Shown here: positions 23,001 to 34,689 of the stretch, piece after piece
Layout: each line of letters begins with the position of its first letter
Position numbering within the stretch: position 1 is the first letter of the stretch
NCBI GenBank assembly: GCA_032622095.1
Contig: CP136067.1
Span: 62,072,893-62,136,892, forward strand
DNA: 64,000 nucleotides
Source of the DNA: Siphonodentalium dalli
Lineage: Eukaryota; Mollusca; Scaphopoda; Gadilida; Siphonodentaliidae
Direction of reading: 5' to 3'
Position numbers and translations under genes: made by a program
Notes under the pieces: generated by a model
What the model was told of the DNA's origin: nothing
The model's database searches: none
Seen by the model: the letters and a program-made list of their open reading frames with translations, nothing else

Positions 23001-25231
23001 AATACACCCCGATAATTCACAATACGACCTTCTGTTTACATTCCATACTTCATACTTCATCAGCAAAGTCAGCTGTTATATTATGCATTGTGTTCCTGCA
23101 ATAAAATCTTCAAGACTGGCCCAGCCAGTGTTCACACCTAAATACCGAAAGCGATTAACGCGGTCAAAAAAGTTACATATATACTCCCAACAATGAGTCA
23201 TCCGCGAAGATACATCCGCGATTACTACTACTACTTACTACTACTACTACTACTGCTACTACATTTTCCGGTCAATTTTATTTTTAACTTGATACAGATA
23301 TTTCAGCATATGAACCTGCGATTATGAGATATGTACGACTTTTTTTTATTGGAGTTATCACCCCTTTTTGGACTATCTTTTTAGACTATATTTTCTGTAT
23401 CAGTGTATTATTTTCATCCTTGGGCAGATAGGTTTTGACATTCGACTTGCGAAGCTGAACACATTTTACAACTTTCATGTTTTTGAATGCTTTATACAAA
23501 TAACAGCTTTTCCTCGATTCATTCAGAATAGCCAAAGACCGCGAAATGACAACTTTAGAAAACATAACGGCACTTATTTTAAACGGCATCGCTTTTCCCT
23601 AACAGCATCATGACACACACAGATATTATAGCAAATTGGCAGGACCACTTAACCAGAGGTGATTTCTCAGGTTTCTAGAACGATAACTACACGAAATACC
23701 GGTGTATACACCATATGTTCTAAAAAATCTTACCAAAGCCTGTGGACTTTTCAGATGTTTCGCACAGAAGTGAAATAAGCGCTCTTTATATTCGTACCAT
23801 ATACGGAATAGACTAACATTGAGCACTCTTTATTGTCTCTAAGTTAAAATTTCCAACCGACCCCGCCACTCCAGATCAAAATCCCAATTCTCGTAATATT
23901 TTTTTCAATCTTGTGCACCAAACATTCGAACTTTTGAGAGATTACAACCCAACATTTAGTATGACAAAATATTCCTCAACTAAGGGCCTATTCGTTCTTA
24001 TATTTGACTGAAAGTAGGATATTTTTCGACGCTGCATGAGTCTAAAAAAAACTAACCATTGGTTGGGAAATTTTAACTACGTTAATGTATTTAAGAGCTA
24101 TCATAACCTATTTTATCATTCTGAAAATTTGAATTGTTGTTTTAGTCATCTAACAATCGGTTTATGAAATCAGTCGTGAAATCCAATTGTTGAAATTTTT
24201 ATCAAGATTAGTTGAAGAAAGACACCAAACCCCTTACCCATGTCGAATCCTTCCTGGTGAATGCAACTGATTATCCAGAGACCATTCCTCTAAAGCGTAT
24301 ACGTCAGCCATTATAAGCGAATCCGACTTACAATTTCTCTATGTCATTTATAAAAAAAATTCCAGTTGGCTCACCATTAAATAACCATTCCATGTGCAGA
24401 ATTCTACCCGTAAAAAAAAGTTTGCGATGCACACACGTGTATGGGTGCGGGTGTGTGTAGCTACCCGTCCCTTATAGGCGTATGCGTTTTGAATAGCAAG
24501 CTCGCTATTATCCTGAGTACAATATACGACTATATGCATAAATGCAGAGCAGTAGTTTGGATCCTGAACATGCATATGGTTTTCGAAATTCCGTTATATA
24601 AAACGTAGTAACCTGATGTGTTTGTCAATATATGATTATAATTTAATCATAAGCTGTCAATTCACGATATACCGTATTGTTTTGGTACTTAATTGGTCGG
24701 TAATCTTAATCGGTGTCGGTCACTCTTTTATAGAAACCAAATATGGCGCGGATGTGTTCAGCACGATGCAAGAATGCTTGTATAGTAAATTGGCAACCAA
24801 TGAAATAGATATAAATGAAGTTTCTCCTCAAATGGATGCGTGAATGACAGGTGTTTTCCCCACGACATCATTGTTATCGCGAGGCGTGTTTCAATTTTAT
24901 GGAAATATGTTGGTGAAATTTAGACGGATTTGACCAATACCGCGAGATTAAATTATAAGAAATTAACGCTTGTTATAAATTATAAGAAATAACTCTTGTT
25001 ATAAGCTACACGCGTTATATAATTTGTCTTCAAACGTTTCGGTTATAGCTGCATCAACAGGAGTTATTTCTTAAAAACAATTTGGTGTGAATGATGTATA
25101 CATCCGCATTTGTGTACCGCTCATTCCCTTTTCGTTTCTATTATTCATACCGGCGATTTCATTATTTGGACTGGAAGTATTTGGGAGAAGGTGGGGGGTT
25201 ATAGTTGAATTGCTGAATAGTATACCTATGG
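23001..25231. other. No supported gene; (ACT)n microsatellite inside
   Basis: A trinucleotide run of TACTACTACTAC lies at 23,218-23,262. Short ORFs at 23,368-23,613 and 24,616-24,843 have no recognisable domains. I see no RNA gene or terminal repeats. Confidence 0.45.
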
Positions 25232-26634
25232 GCATACGACAGTGATTTACCTATCCCCATGCGTCAGTGATTCACCTATCACCATACGGCAGTGATTTAC
25301 CTATCACTTATCACCATACGGCAGTGATTTACCTATCACCAAACGACAGTGATTTACCTATCACCTTACGGCAGTGGTTTATCTATCACCTTACGACAGT
25401 GGTTTTTCCTGTCACCATGCTGCATTCCTTTAATAATCACCTTACGGCGGTGACTTATCTATCACCATACGGCAGTGATGTATCTATCACCATACGGCAG
25501 TGATTTACCTATCACCTTACGGCAGTGGTTTATCTATCACCTTGCGGCAGTGGTTTTCCTGTCACCATGCTGCAGTAGTTTACTAATCACCTTACGGCGA
25601 TGGTTTACCTATCACCATACGGCAGTGGTTTACGACAGTGATTTACCTATCACCATACGGCACTGCTTCACTTATCACCATACGACAGAGGTTTATCTAT
25701 CACAATACGACAGCGATTTACCTATCACAATACGGCCGTACGTCAGTGATTTACTTATCACCATACGGCAGCGATTTACTTATCACCATACGGCAGTGAT
25801 TTACTTATCACCATACGGCAGTGATTTACTTATCACCAAACGGCAGTGGTTTACCTATCACAATACTGCAGTGATTTAACTATAACCAAACGACAGTGAT
25901 TTACCTACCACCATACGGCAGTGATTTATCTATCACCATACGACAGTGATTTACCTATCACCATACGGCAATGATTTACCTATCACCATACGGCAGTGAT
26001 TTATCTATCATCATACGGCAGTGATTTACCTATCACCAAACGACAGTGATTTACCTATCACCATACGGCAGTGATTTATCTATCACCATACGACAGTGAT
26101 TTACCTACATGTATCACCAAACGACAGTGATTTATCTATCACCATATGGCAGTGATTTACCTATCACCAAACGACAGTGATTTACATATCACCATACGGC
26201 AGTGATTTACCTATCACCGAACGGCAGTGATTTACCTACATGTATCACCAAACGACAGTGATTTACTTATCACCATACGGCAGTGCTTTACCTATCACCA
26301 TACGGCAGTGATTTGCCTATCACCATATGGCAGTGATTTATCTATCACCATACAGCAGTTATTTACCTATCGCCAATCGGCAGTGATTTACCTATCACCA
26401 TACGGCAGTGATTTACCTATCACCAAACGACAATGATTTACCTATCACCAAACGACAATGATTTACCTATCACCATACGGCAATGATTTACCTATCACCA
26501 TACGGCAGTGATTTATCTATCACCATACGGCAATGATTTACCTATCACCATACGGCATTGATTTATCTATCACCATACGGCAGTGATTTAACTATCACCA
26601 TATGGCAGTGATTTACCTATCACCATACGGCAGA
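25232..26634 (+). repeat. 25-bp minisatellite, about 56 copies
   Basis: Consensus unit TTTACCTATCACCATACGGC followed by AGTGA (25 bp). Variants include AAACGACAG for TACGGCAG and ATCTATC for ACCTATC. An ACATGT insertion occurs in two units about 131 bp apart (26,104 and 26,235), evidence of a higher-order duplication. Because 25 is not a multiple of three, all three frames are traversed and each stays largely open, giving repetitive ORFs of up to 134 codons with a 25-residue period. These are not genes, and there are no CRISPR-like unique spacers. Confidence 0.97.
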
Positions 26635-27544
26635 CTCTTGTGGAGATCGGGCAGGGGAAAGTCATTTTAACCTCGAAAACTATAATTTAATTTATATCAC
26701 AAATCAGTTAGTTGCTGCGTGCAATCAATATTTGTTGGTCCCATCTATCAAGCGTAAGATTGTGCACGCTGAATTCACAATAACCTAAGAGTACACATTA
26801 ATACAACCCCAGGCATGTCTCTTTAACCATCCTCCCGCAAGATGTTAGTATAAAATTCGATGGCCCAACATTCATTTAGCTGTTGTATAAAATCCATGTT
26901 GCTCGTGTCATTTATCAAACTTAAGAACATGCACACAACATCCACAATGCACGATGCACATTACCACAAAACACCACATATCTCTCTACATGCTACCAAT
27001 CAATTCCCTTCCCTTATGCGGCAGATACTGCACGTCTTGAATTGATTAGAATTCTCTTCGAATTTTTTTTTTCGAATTTAACTAGATAGCCTGGCGTAGA
27101 GGGGCTCGGTGAAATTTCCAATGCATTTGGCATCCGCGCATTTTAATTGGGAAGCCACAAGGCAGAATTATTCTCGTAGCGTAATTCGGAATAAATATAC
27201 ACATCCGTGCATGCAGATTCCGACATCGGTGTCAACTGGCAACAAGACAGAAATATGGGATGCGCTGGAAGAATTGTTCATGTGATTGGGAGAGATCTAA
27301 ATGGGAATTCAAAAGATATTAGGGTCCATGACGAGTTGACCAACCAACACATGCAGTTCTTTAGTATATATTGGAAACAACAGCCTTGATTTGTCTCTCA
27401 TGTATTATCAAGGTGACAGTTAACCTGGTCATGTCTGTTACCCACGAACGAAGAGGCATATCATCCGAGAGTACAGTTAACACGACGGAACCACATACAT
27501 CTGTTCACGTAGTACCGCTCAGATAGTTGTCGAGCCCCGATATT
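26635..27544. other. No supported gene
   Basis: Two 60-codon ORFs (26,860-27,045 and 27,207-27,389) lack domains. No repeats or RNA genes recognised. Confidence 0.4.
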
Positions 27545-28118
27545 TTTGTACAAGTATTAGCGCTCATATGGTGGTCGTATATAAATATGTACACGTGTAG
27601 TAGCGCTCATATGGTTCACGTGGTTTCGAGTTGACGAGTACCACGCATTCAAAATGGTCGAGGCGATCGCAAACACGACCTGAAACGAGGGAAAAAGTAA
27701 TAAACTAGGATAATGATATATTACATAGTATTTTGGCAGCAACGAGCCATATGCTATACTATTTTTCAAACAAGCTGATACCTCATTTGTGTCCAAACTC
27801 ACAGTTGTTTGTTCTGACATTCTGACCAAAGTTGTTAGTCAGAAGATTCTCCTAGATGTATGGACTGTCTTGAATATTCCAACCTCGGCCTGGCAACTTT
27901 GATCAGAATGGTAAAGAAAACCACATAGTAATTTCCGAACAAATAAGGTATCAACTTGTTTTAAAAATAAACTAGCAGATGCTCGTAACAGTCAATATGC
28001 TATGTTTTGTGGCAGTTCCTCATATATATTATGTTTTTGCGCGTGTGTAAATTTTGAATGCGTGGTATTCACCAACCTCGAAACCACGTGATTGACCACA
28101 GTGATATAATACTTGTAG
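27545..28118. mobile_element. Foldback element, ~570 bp
   Basis: The arms of about 27,545-27,845 and 27,885-28,118 are imperfect inverted repeats. Examples are TACAAGTATTA with TAATACTTGTA at the outer ends, CACGTGGTTTCGAG with CTCGAAACCACGTG, TACCACGCATTCAAAAT with its near-complement, and TCTGACCAAAGTTG with CAACTTTGATCAGA near the loop. There is no coding capacity. It is probably a non-autonomous DNA transposon; the target duplication is unresolved. Confidence 0.7.
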
Positions 28119-28275
28119 ATGCAGCGACTAACATATGCGATATATGCGTTTTTCAACCTCAAATTCTACTTAGGAATTACAAGCGTTTGTCGCGTCAATG
28201 TAATAAAAATAAAAGGTCAGTCGACCACAGTGTCTCCCCGACAACGTGGCAAGTCGATGCCGCTGTTAAAGAAAT

Positions 28276-28715
28276 ACAAAAAAAATGTTGAAATGTTCTA
28301 AGTCGAAAGGGTTAATAATTCCGTCAAAAAAAAACAATTTCCGTCATCTATATACATGCTGTAAATCTCCAATATGTGGGTAACAATACTCTGAAGTTTC
28401 AAATATCTATGATCAAAACTGTAGGAGGAGTTGGTTACACAATGAAGGTACCCTCATACAGAAAATTATAAAAAATGTTGAAATTTTCTAAGTCGAAAAA
28501 GGTTAATAACTCCGTCAAAAAATAATGTTTCCGTCATCAATATACATGTTGCACATCTTCAATATTAGGGCAACAATATTCTGAAGTTTCAAAGCTGTGG
28601 GATAAAATCTGTAGGAGGAGATGAAGGTACTCAAAATTGAGACGCACGGACGGATGAACGAACGAACGGACAGAGTCCGTTTCTAAAGTCCCCCGAAAAT
28701 TAATTTTTCGGAGGA
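28276..28715 (+). repeat. Two ~190-bp tandem repeats ending in a palindrome
   Basis: Copies near 28,285 and 28,478 share GTTGAAAT(G/T)TTCTAAGTCGAAA, TTCCGTCAT and CTGAAGTTTCAAA, then CTGTAGGAGGAG. The block ends with a CGGACGGATGAACGAACGAA run and the palindrome CCGAAAATTAATTTTTCGG (28,693-28,711). It looks like the end of a dispersed non-coding element. Confidence 0.75.
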
Positions 28716-28837
28716 TAAATAAGTTGATCAGTATGCAATGTTCATGTAGTTTACCCTAGACAGTTTTACGACAGATTGGCCGTGACTGTTATAATGTTTG
28801 CATAGCACAATGCCCAGGACAGACCATAACACAAAAA

Positions 28838-29062
28838 TAAACAAGAAAACCATAGTCAGAAATGGTAACGCCACCAAGATCATATTATTAGCCATAAATA
28901 TAAATCATAATATAAAATATATTGGTTACATGAATGGACAGCCTCCGAATTCCGTTAAGACAAGTAATTCTTCAAATTATTACAATGAACTACGGCTTAT
29001 AAATTACTGCAGGTTTCTCATTCGCCACACCATAATGCTTCTAAATGCGGATCAAAGCTAAG
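28838..29062 (+). repeat. Uninterrupted copy of the giant element's target repeat
   Basis: The left part matches 18,503-18,640 and the right part (CTCTAAATGCGG-like) matches 22,953-23,000, with no intervening element. The junction reads CTCATTC...CACACCATAATG here and CTCATTC...ACA-TA-element-TA-ACACCC in the filled copy. A third partial copy lies at about 30,135-30,225. Confidence 0.65.
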
Positions 29063-29349
29063 AGTGCATGGCACAGCCATTGTTCATAGACATTTTACAG
29101 ATAGCTAGAATGATGCATGCTGGGAACGAAAGTATCCACAGCAAAGCCATGTGCTTACGGCCGCATGCGTTTATTATAGGGGATTTATGGTGGGCCTATA
29201 AAACTAATTATAACTTTGTTATCTGTCATAGTTTATGCGTGAAATTTTAAACATATATACCATGGACATATACCCCTTCCAGAATGTTGAAAAACATTTT
29301 CAGTTGCTCATCGTATTTTTATAGACGAAATAGTCCGAAATTTCAGAAA

Positions 29350-30058
29350 ATTGCGCTAACTGCTCAATGTTTTAATGTGTTACAACACGTCTGATAAAAA
29401 TAGTTCTATCGGGAATATTCACACCATTTTTTTTCAGAGAACATAGAGTAAACATAGTCCTATCGGGATATCGTAAAGGAGATTAATTAAAACTCTCAGA
29501 CTGCCGAAACTGACGACATTAAATTCGCTTTTTCGTGTCCCACGGAAATGAAACTTGTCTGTCCATTGATCACGTTATTTATTTGACATAGTATTTTTTT
29601 TCTGTTGTATTTGAACACTTGTTGCACGTGCAGGCTGCACGATCATAATAACTTCAACCGATAAGCGCCGACTGATACCCGCGCAACAGTTTGTCTCACA
29701 TAAATTGTTATCAAAACGCAGGTTTATGGCCGCGGACATAAGCCGATTAAGTGTAATGTAATTTATCCATGAACTTGACTGAAAAATTGTGATTCTATCA
29801 CCATTAGCCACGAAAATGGGACCTCTAAACAGGCAAGTTTTATTTTCGGGGGACACGAACAAGCGAATTTATTGTCGGCAGTTTCGGCAGTCTGAGGGTT
29901 AATTAATCCCGAATTAAACGGAACTACTTTACGATAGTCCGATAGGACTATGTTTACTCTATGCATGTTCTCTGAAAAAATAGTGTGAATATTCCAGATA
30001 GAACTCTTTTTATCAGACGTTGTGTAACACCTTAAAACATTGAGCGGTTATAGCGCAA
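29350..30058. mobile_element. Foldback element, ~710 bp
   Basis: The left arm 29,350-29,561 and right arm 29,830-30,058 are inverted repeats around a ~270-bp centre. Pairs are TTGCGCTAACTGCTCAATG with CATTGAGCGGTTATAGCGCAA, CGTCTGATAAAAA with its TTTTTATCAGACG complement, AGTAAACATAGTCCTATCGG with CCGATAGGACTATGTTTACT, and TCAGACTGCCGAAACTG with CAGTTTCGGCAGTCTGA. The minus-strand ORF in the centre (29,575-29,862) has no recognisable domain. Confidence 0.8.
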
Positions 30059-30382
30059 ACCGAAATGTGTTGTCTTGCAAGATATCCCACCGCTTTAGCT
30101 AAATTTACCTTCCTACAATATCCATAAAGAGGATCATATATTATATACCCACGGTTTTAATTATAGAATATAAAATATATTGGTTTCGCGAATGACCAAC
30201 TCAGAATTCCGTTAAAATAACAATAACAACCAGCACCTATAACGAACCGTTTTACTGGACTTGGCCTACTGGTCGCGTAGTTCCGACTTTTAAATAAACG
30301 GAATTTCCAACTCTATAAATAAAAGCCCCACAAGAATTCTGTCCACCACGCAATATCAAAATCTCAGCAGCTAGATACACCA

Positions 30383-30760
30383 CAGGTGGCGTAATGATAT
30401 AGATCCCGCCTTTAACGATAGCGGTAAAAAACTCGTTCCTCCAGTTAGGCCGATTATATCACAATACAAAAGCGCAACTGAAAAGATCGGACGATTTTTA
30501 GACTACTTCCTAAAGCCGATTGTTCGCCTACAAGAAACCTACCTAAGTGATACCCGGCAATTGATTGAAGTGATTGAAAAAACCGTCATCCCTAAAGATG
30601 CACTACTTGTGACATATGATGTCTGCTCTCTCTATACAAATCTGAGATTCTCTGAATTATTAGATTCATTACGCTTCTACCTGAACTCAACAACTGACAT
30701 GGTGTACAAGAAAACCCTCGAAAACAAAACAAAATCACATTTAATGTTTTACGTTATTTC
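30383..30760 (+). pseudogene. Penelope-like retroelement RT fragment
   Basis: The frame is open from a stop at about 30,382. It gives PPVRPIISQY, ATEKIGRFLDYFLKPIV, then LLVTYDVCSLYTNL (about 30,607-30,648), the diagnostic motif A region of Penelope-like RTs with the catalytic Asp of TYD. After FYLNSTTD near 30,700 the similarity decays into low-complexity sequence, and motifs B and C and any GIY-YIG endonuclease are absent. The apparent start at 30,561 is a TTG inside the conserved frame, so the true frame begins upstream. The fragment is surrounded by repeats and is not functional. Confidence 0.85.
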
Positions 30761-31450
30761 CTTCATAAAAAGAATCTTCTTGATAATGAACCCTCTCGTT
30801 ACTTTAGAATATAGAACTAACCTTAAAATAAAAAAAATCTTTGGAACACAGAACCTTCGGAATAACGAACCTTCGGATTGGTGAACCTTCGGAATAGCGA
30901 ACATTCAGAGAAATTTCGGAATAGTGGACCTTCGGGATAGTGAACCTTCGGAATAGAGACATGCCCCCCAATATTCATATTATATGCCCAGAGTTCAAAG
31001 GTATGGACCCATAAAATTCTAAACTTGGCCCTTAAAATATTGAACTCCAAATTGGAGCACACACAGAACACCACTTAAGTCAACTGAACCTATGTCATGT
31101 CCCAATGCGGGAGGGTCCATATATACCACAACATTCATAGTATATGCCAAGAATTCAAAGGTATGGGCCCACGTAATGACATAAAATCTCAAGAAAACCA
31201 GCGAAAACAAAACAAAATCACATTTAATGTTCTAAGTTAAGTTATTTCCTCCTGTATCTGTATCGGTGTGCGCGCATGATCAGTTCGGATGTGAGCGCAC
31301 ACTCCATATAAAGAATCTTTGTGAAAATGAACCCTCTCAAATTAGTCTCAATACTTTAAAATATAGAATTAACCTAAAAATAACAAAAACCTTCGGAATA
31401 GAGAACCTTCGGAATAGCGGACCTTCGGGATAGCAAACCTTCATAATAGA
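30720..31450 (+). repeat. Duplicated block with CTTCGGAATAG minisatellite
   Basis: Arrays of a ~16-bp unit (GAACCTTCGGAATAGC) occur at 30,845-30,960 and 31,385-31,447. Each is preceded by the same leader (GAAAACAAAACAAAATCACA at 30,719 and 31,203, then AATGAACCCTCTC). A second pair, TATGCC(C/A)A(G/A)A(G/A)TTCAAAGG, lies between them. The block is a ~485-bp degenerate direct duplication. Minus-strand ORFs here are repeat artefacts. Confidence 0.85.
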
Positions 31451-32905
31451 AGCATGTCCCCACAATTACACCGGTGACGTAAACACATGTGCCAATCTTA
31501 GTTGTACTCTCGTAATTATCGGTACGATGAAACGGTGACGGAATCTGACGAGGTTTGCCGAATGTACAATCACCCAGTGAATTATCGATCGACCATGCGA
31601 TATCAAAAAACCAAAAGCTAGAAACACCACACTACGGTGGCATAACAAACGAAAATTGTGCCGTCAAATCATTGATAAATTTTTAATCGGGACAAACATG
31701 TACACATTTTAACTGTAATCATGTTATTTCTCACTGCTGTAAATTTAAAATATCCTATGACATTGATTTTGCATTCATACTAAACTTGACATAGTTTGTG
31801 ATCTATATGTATAATGTTGGAGTTCAAAGGGACTACAGTCGGTTATTGGTGACATGTTTTTAAGCAGAAAAATTATTCTAAAAAACAAATTCAATCTAAC
31901 TGTATAGTTAGATTGTTTGTGTCTTCAGATTTTGTTTCTTGTGGATTTTGTAAGCTATTTGTTTTTAGAAAGGGTAGACCCCATAGAGTTTGGAAATCCA
32001 TGTTTCCATTTTTTTACAGGGCCCTCTGGTAGCCATCTTGAATTTTTCAAAATGGCCGACAAAATTTGATATTTTCTTCATTTTCCATTGATTGGAACCA
32101 CCCTATGGCCATATCTACATCAATAAATGATAAATATCAACAGAAAATACATCACTGAATGAGTTTCAAGGGAGAGATTTATAACATCTTCATCTAAAAG
32201 CTGCTCAACGATGTTAAAAAAAGCTATAAAAATGATGGTTTTGTCCCCAAATGCATAAACGAAAGGTCATAATAATCAATGTCATAGGATATAGTCCATA
32301 TAGTCGTTCAGCCACATTGGTGAAATTTGAGGTGTCACTACAAAACCGACGGACTAATTCTAATCATGTTTTTTCTCAAATCTGAATATCTATGGAAGAT
32401 AAAAATGCATGATAGCCAGTTCATTTCGGTAGCTAATTACGAGAACACGGGTCATGCTGAACACGACCCACTGACGACTACCGCGTAAGGAAAAGTATTG
32501 GGGTAGGTTTAGGTTATCTGCCTCTGCCAAGTAAATATTGAAGATTTTGGGTCTGGAGTGTGATGTGAAATACCAGAATAGAATTTAGTATCACAAATAA
32601 TCAGGTCATAATAATCGAGAATTGCCGATGACGTTTGGGTTTAAATGTCATTACAATGCTCAAGTGACAATTATCTATCTAAACAAATTAGTCCAGGAGC
32701 TGTTATGGTACCCCTGCACCCCCAGGACTCAACTTCATCCGCATTATTTTCTTCCTTATTATGTCACTCAACTTGTAAGCAATGTTAACACAAAATGAAA
32801 GTGTCAATGACACTGTAGCACAACGTGGAGTGGGATTAATTTCACGAGTCTCAATCAATGGAGCGACTAGGAATGCGGAAAGTTGAAATGTCTAAGTAAT
32901 ACTAG
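31451..32905. other. No gene; isolated inverted motifs
   Basis: ATATCCTATGACATTGATT near 31,750 is repeated inverted near 32,275 (AATCAATGTCATAGGATAT). A 10-bp-stem hairpin CAATCTAACT...AGTTAGATTG lies near 31,890-31,915. The stretch may hold an old element about 540 bp long, but the arms beyond 20 bp are not alignable by eye. Confidence 0.4.
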
Positions 32906-33515
32906 ATATAAATATGAAGAGATATCCAAGTAAAATCCAAGATGGCCGCGGGCGGCCATGTTTTCCACTGAAATTCAAAACATTTGATAGCTCCCATGTA
33001 GTGGTCACCCCGAAGATTAATATGAAGATTTGTGACGATCGGGTGAGGGATGTAGTCTGTAAGTGTGCTAAAGAATTTAGTCATGCAAAGAGTAAAATCC
33101 AAAATGGCTGCCGGTTGCCATGTTTTTAAAAAATTCAGAAAATATGAGATTACTCCCATATTGTGGTCATCTCGAAGATCCGTGTGAAGTTTAGTGACGA
33201 TCGGACAAGGGATGTTGTCAGTAGGGTGTACCGAATGATTTAGTCATACAAAGAGATAAATCCAAGATGGGTGCTGGTGGCCATGTTTTCCCAACGAAAT
33301 GTGGGGGGGAGTTATGGCTCACATCTAGTGGTCACAAAAAATATCCGTATGAAGTTTGGTGACGATTGTATCAGGGATGTGGTCGGTAGGGTGTGCCAAA
33401 GGATTTAGTCATGCAAAGAGTAAAATCTAAAATGGCTGCAGGCGGCCACGTTTTTCATAAAACAAATTGTTCAATTTCGATGGCTCCCATCGAGATGTGA
33501 TCCTAAATATGCCTG
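32906..33515 (+). repeat. ~165-bp tandem repeat, about 3.5 copies
   Basis: Units beginning near 32,930, 33,092, 33,257 and 33,420 share AGTAAAATCCAAGATGGC, GCGGCCATGTTTT, GTGACGATCGG and TTTAGTCATGCAAAGAG. A reverse-orientation copy lies at 37,890-38,190. The array abuts the 42-bp satellite at about 33,520. Confidence 0.85.
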
Positions 33516-33519
33516 TAAA

Positions 33520-34680
33520 ATGCCGTCGGGTCACTCCCTGTACATATATTCACCACATTCACTTCTTGTATACATATTCGCCTCACCATATTCGTGGCAA
33601 TTGGCCATATAATATCTCTGTATATCTATTTGCTACACACATGGCAATATATCCAGTCAAGGTATATATTTACACCGCAACTATAACCACAGAGTCATTG
33701 GAGGTATACATGTACACATCACAAATATCAATGCAACCCCACCCCACCCCCGCACACACGGATATTCATTCATACACAACAGGCTTGCATATACACATCA
33801 GTCATGACAATTCAGCCACTCGCTGTATACGCATACACCACATTCGTAATCATAAAGTACACATATTGGCCACATCCATGGCCATAGAGCCCCTCCAGAT
33901 ATACATATATACCTCACCAATAGTCATATGGCCCTTCCAGATATACCACATGACCGTTGGCCATATAGTCACTTCGTGTATACCTATTGGCCACACCCGT
34001 CACCATATAGCCACTATAGATATACATACACACCCCATTCATGACCATAGAGTCACTCCAGTTATATATATACACCGCACGGATGGCCATACAGTGCCTC
34101 AAGATATACCAATACCCTGCCCATGGCCATTCACACACTCCAGACTTGCATATACACCTCCACCATGACCATTCAGCCAGTCGCTCAGTCTCGCTGTATA
34201 ATCATACACCATATTTATGGTCACTCTTTTATACCTATTCACTCCACCATTGGCCACATGGTCAATCCATGTATACCTATTCGCCACACCCGTGGCGACC
34301 AGTGGCCATATAGCCACTCAAGTTATAGACGATAGAGTCACTCCAGGTAAACATATGCACCTCACCAATGGCCGTACAGCTCTTTCAGACATGCCAATAC
34401 CCTGCACATACGGCCATTCATACACTCCAGACTTGCATAATTATACACCTCACCCATGATGATTCAGCCACTCGCTCAATATGCATTACCCATAAGCATT
34501 CAACCACTCCATATTTATCCATACACCCAATGATCACACAGCCAGCACATGCACCCATCCATGAGAATACAGCGACTCCTTGTATAATTATTCACATAAT
34601 TCATGATCATACAATAACTCCATATATACATATTCACTTCACATATGACCAACAGTCACGACATGGCTGAAATTTTGACA
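33520..34680 (-). repeat. 42-bp satellite array (C-rich strand on plus)
   Basis: Units such as CATGACCATAGAGTCACTCC and TATACATATACACC. This strand is open for 233 codons (33,467-34,168) with a 14-residue period. A longer internal repeat of about 280 bp is visible, since the variant series IPIPC-HS-TPDLHIH recurs near 34,110 and 34,400. The same series appears in the 20-kb array. Confidence 0.9.
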
Positions 34681-34689
34681 TACACCATA

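Noticed and set aside
25475-25879. 134-codon ORF resembling a repeat protein
   Set aside because: 25-bp minisatellite read through all three frames in turn.
25232-26634. Regular short repeats resembling a CRISPR array
   Set aside because: Units are contiguous 25-mers with no unique spacers, and the context is eukaryotic.
29575-29862. 95-codon minus ORF in the centre of a foldback element as a possible transposase
   Set aside because: No DDE or DNA-binding motif, and too short.
33467-34168. 233-codon ORF, the second longest outside the RT
   Set aside because: It lies within the 42-bp satellite and has a strict 14-residue period; the open frame follows from a unit length divisible by three.
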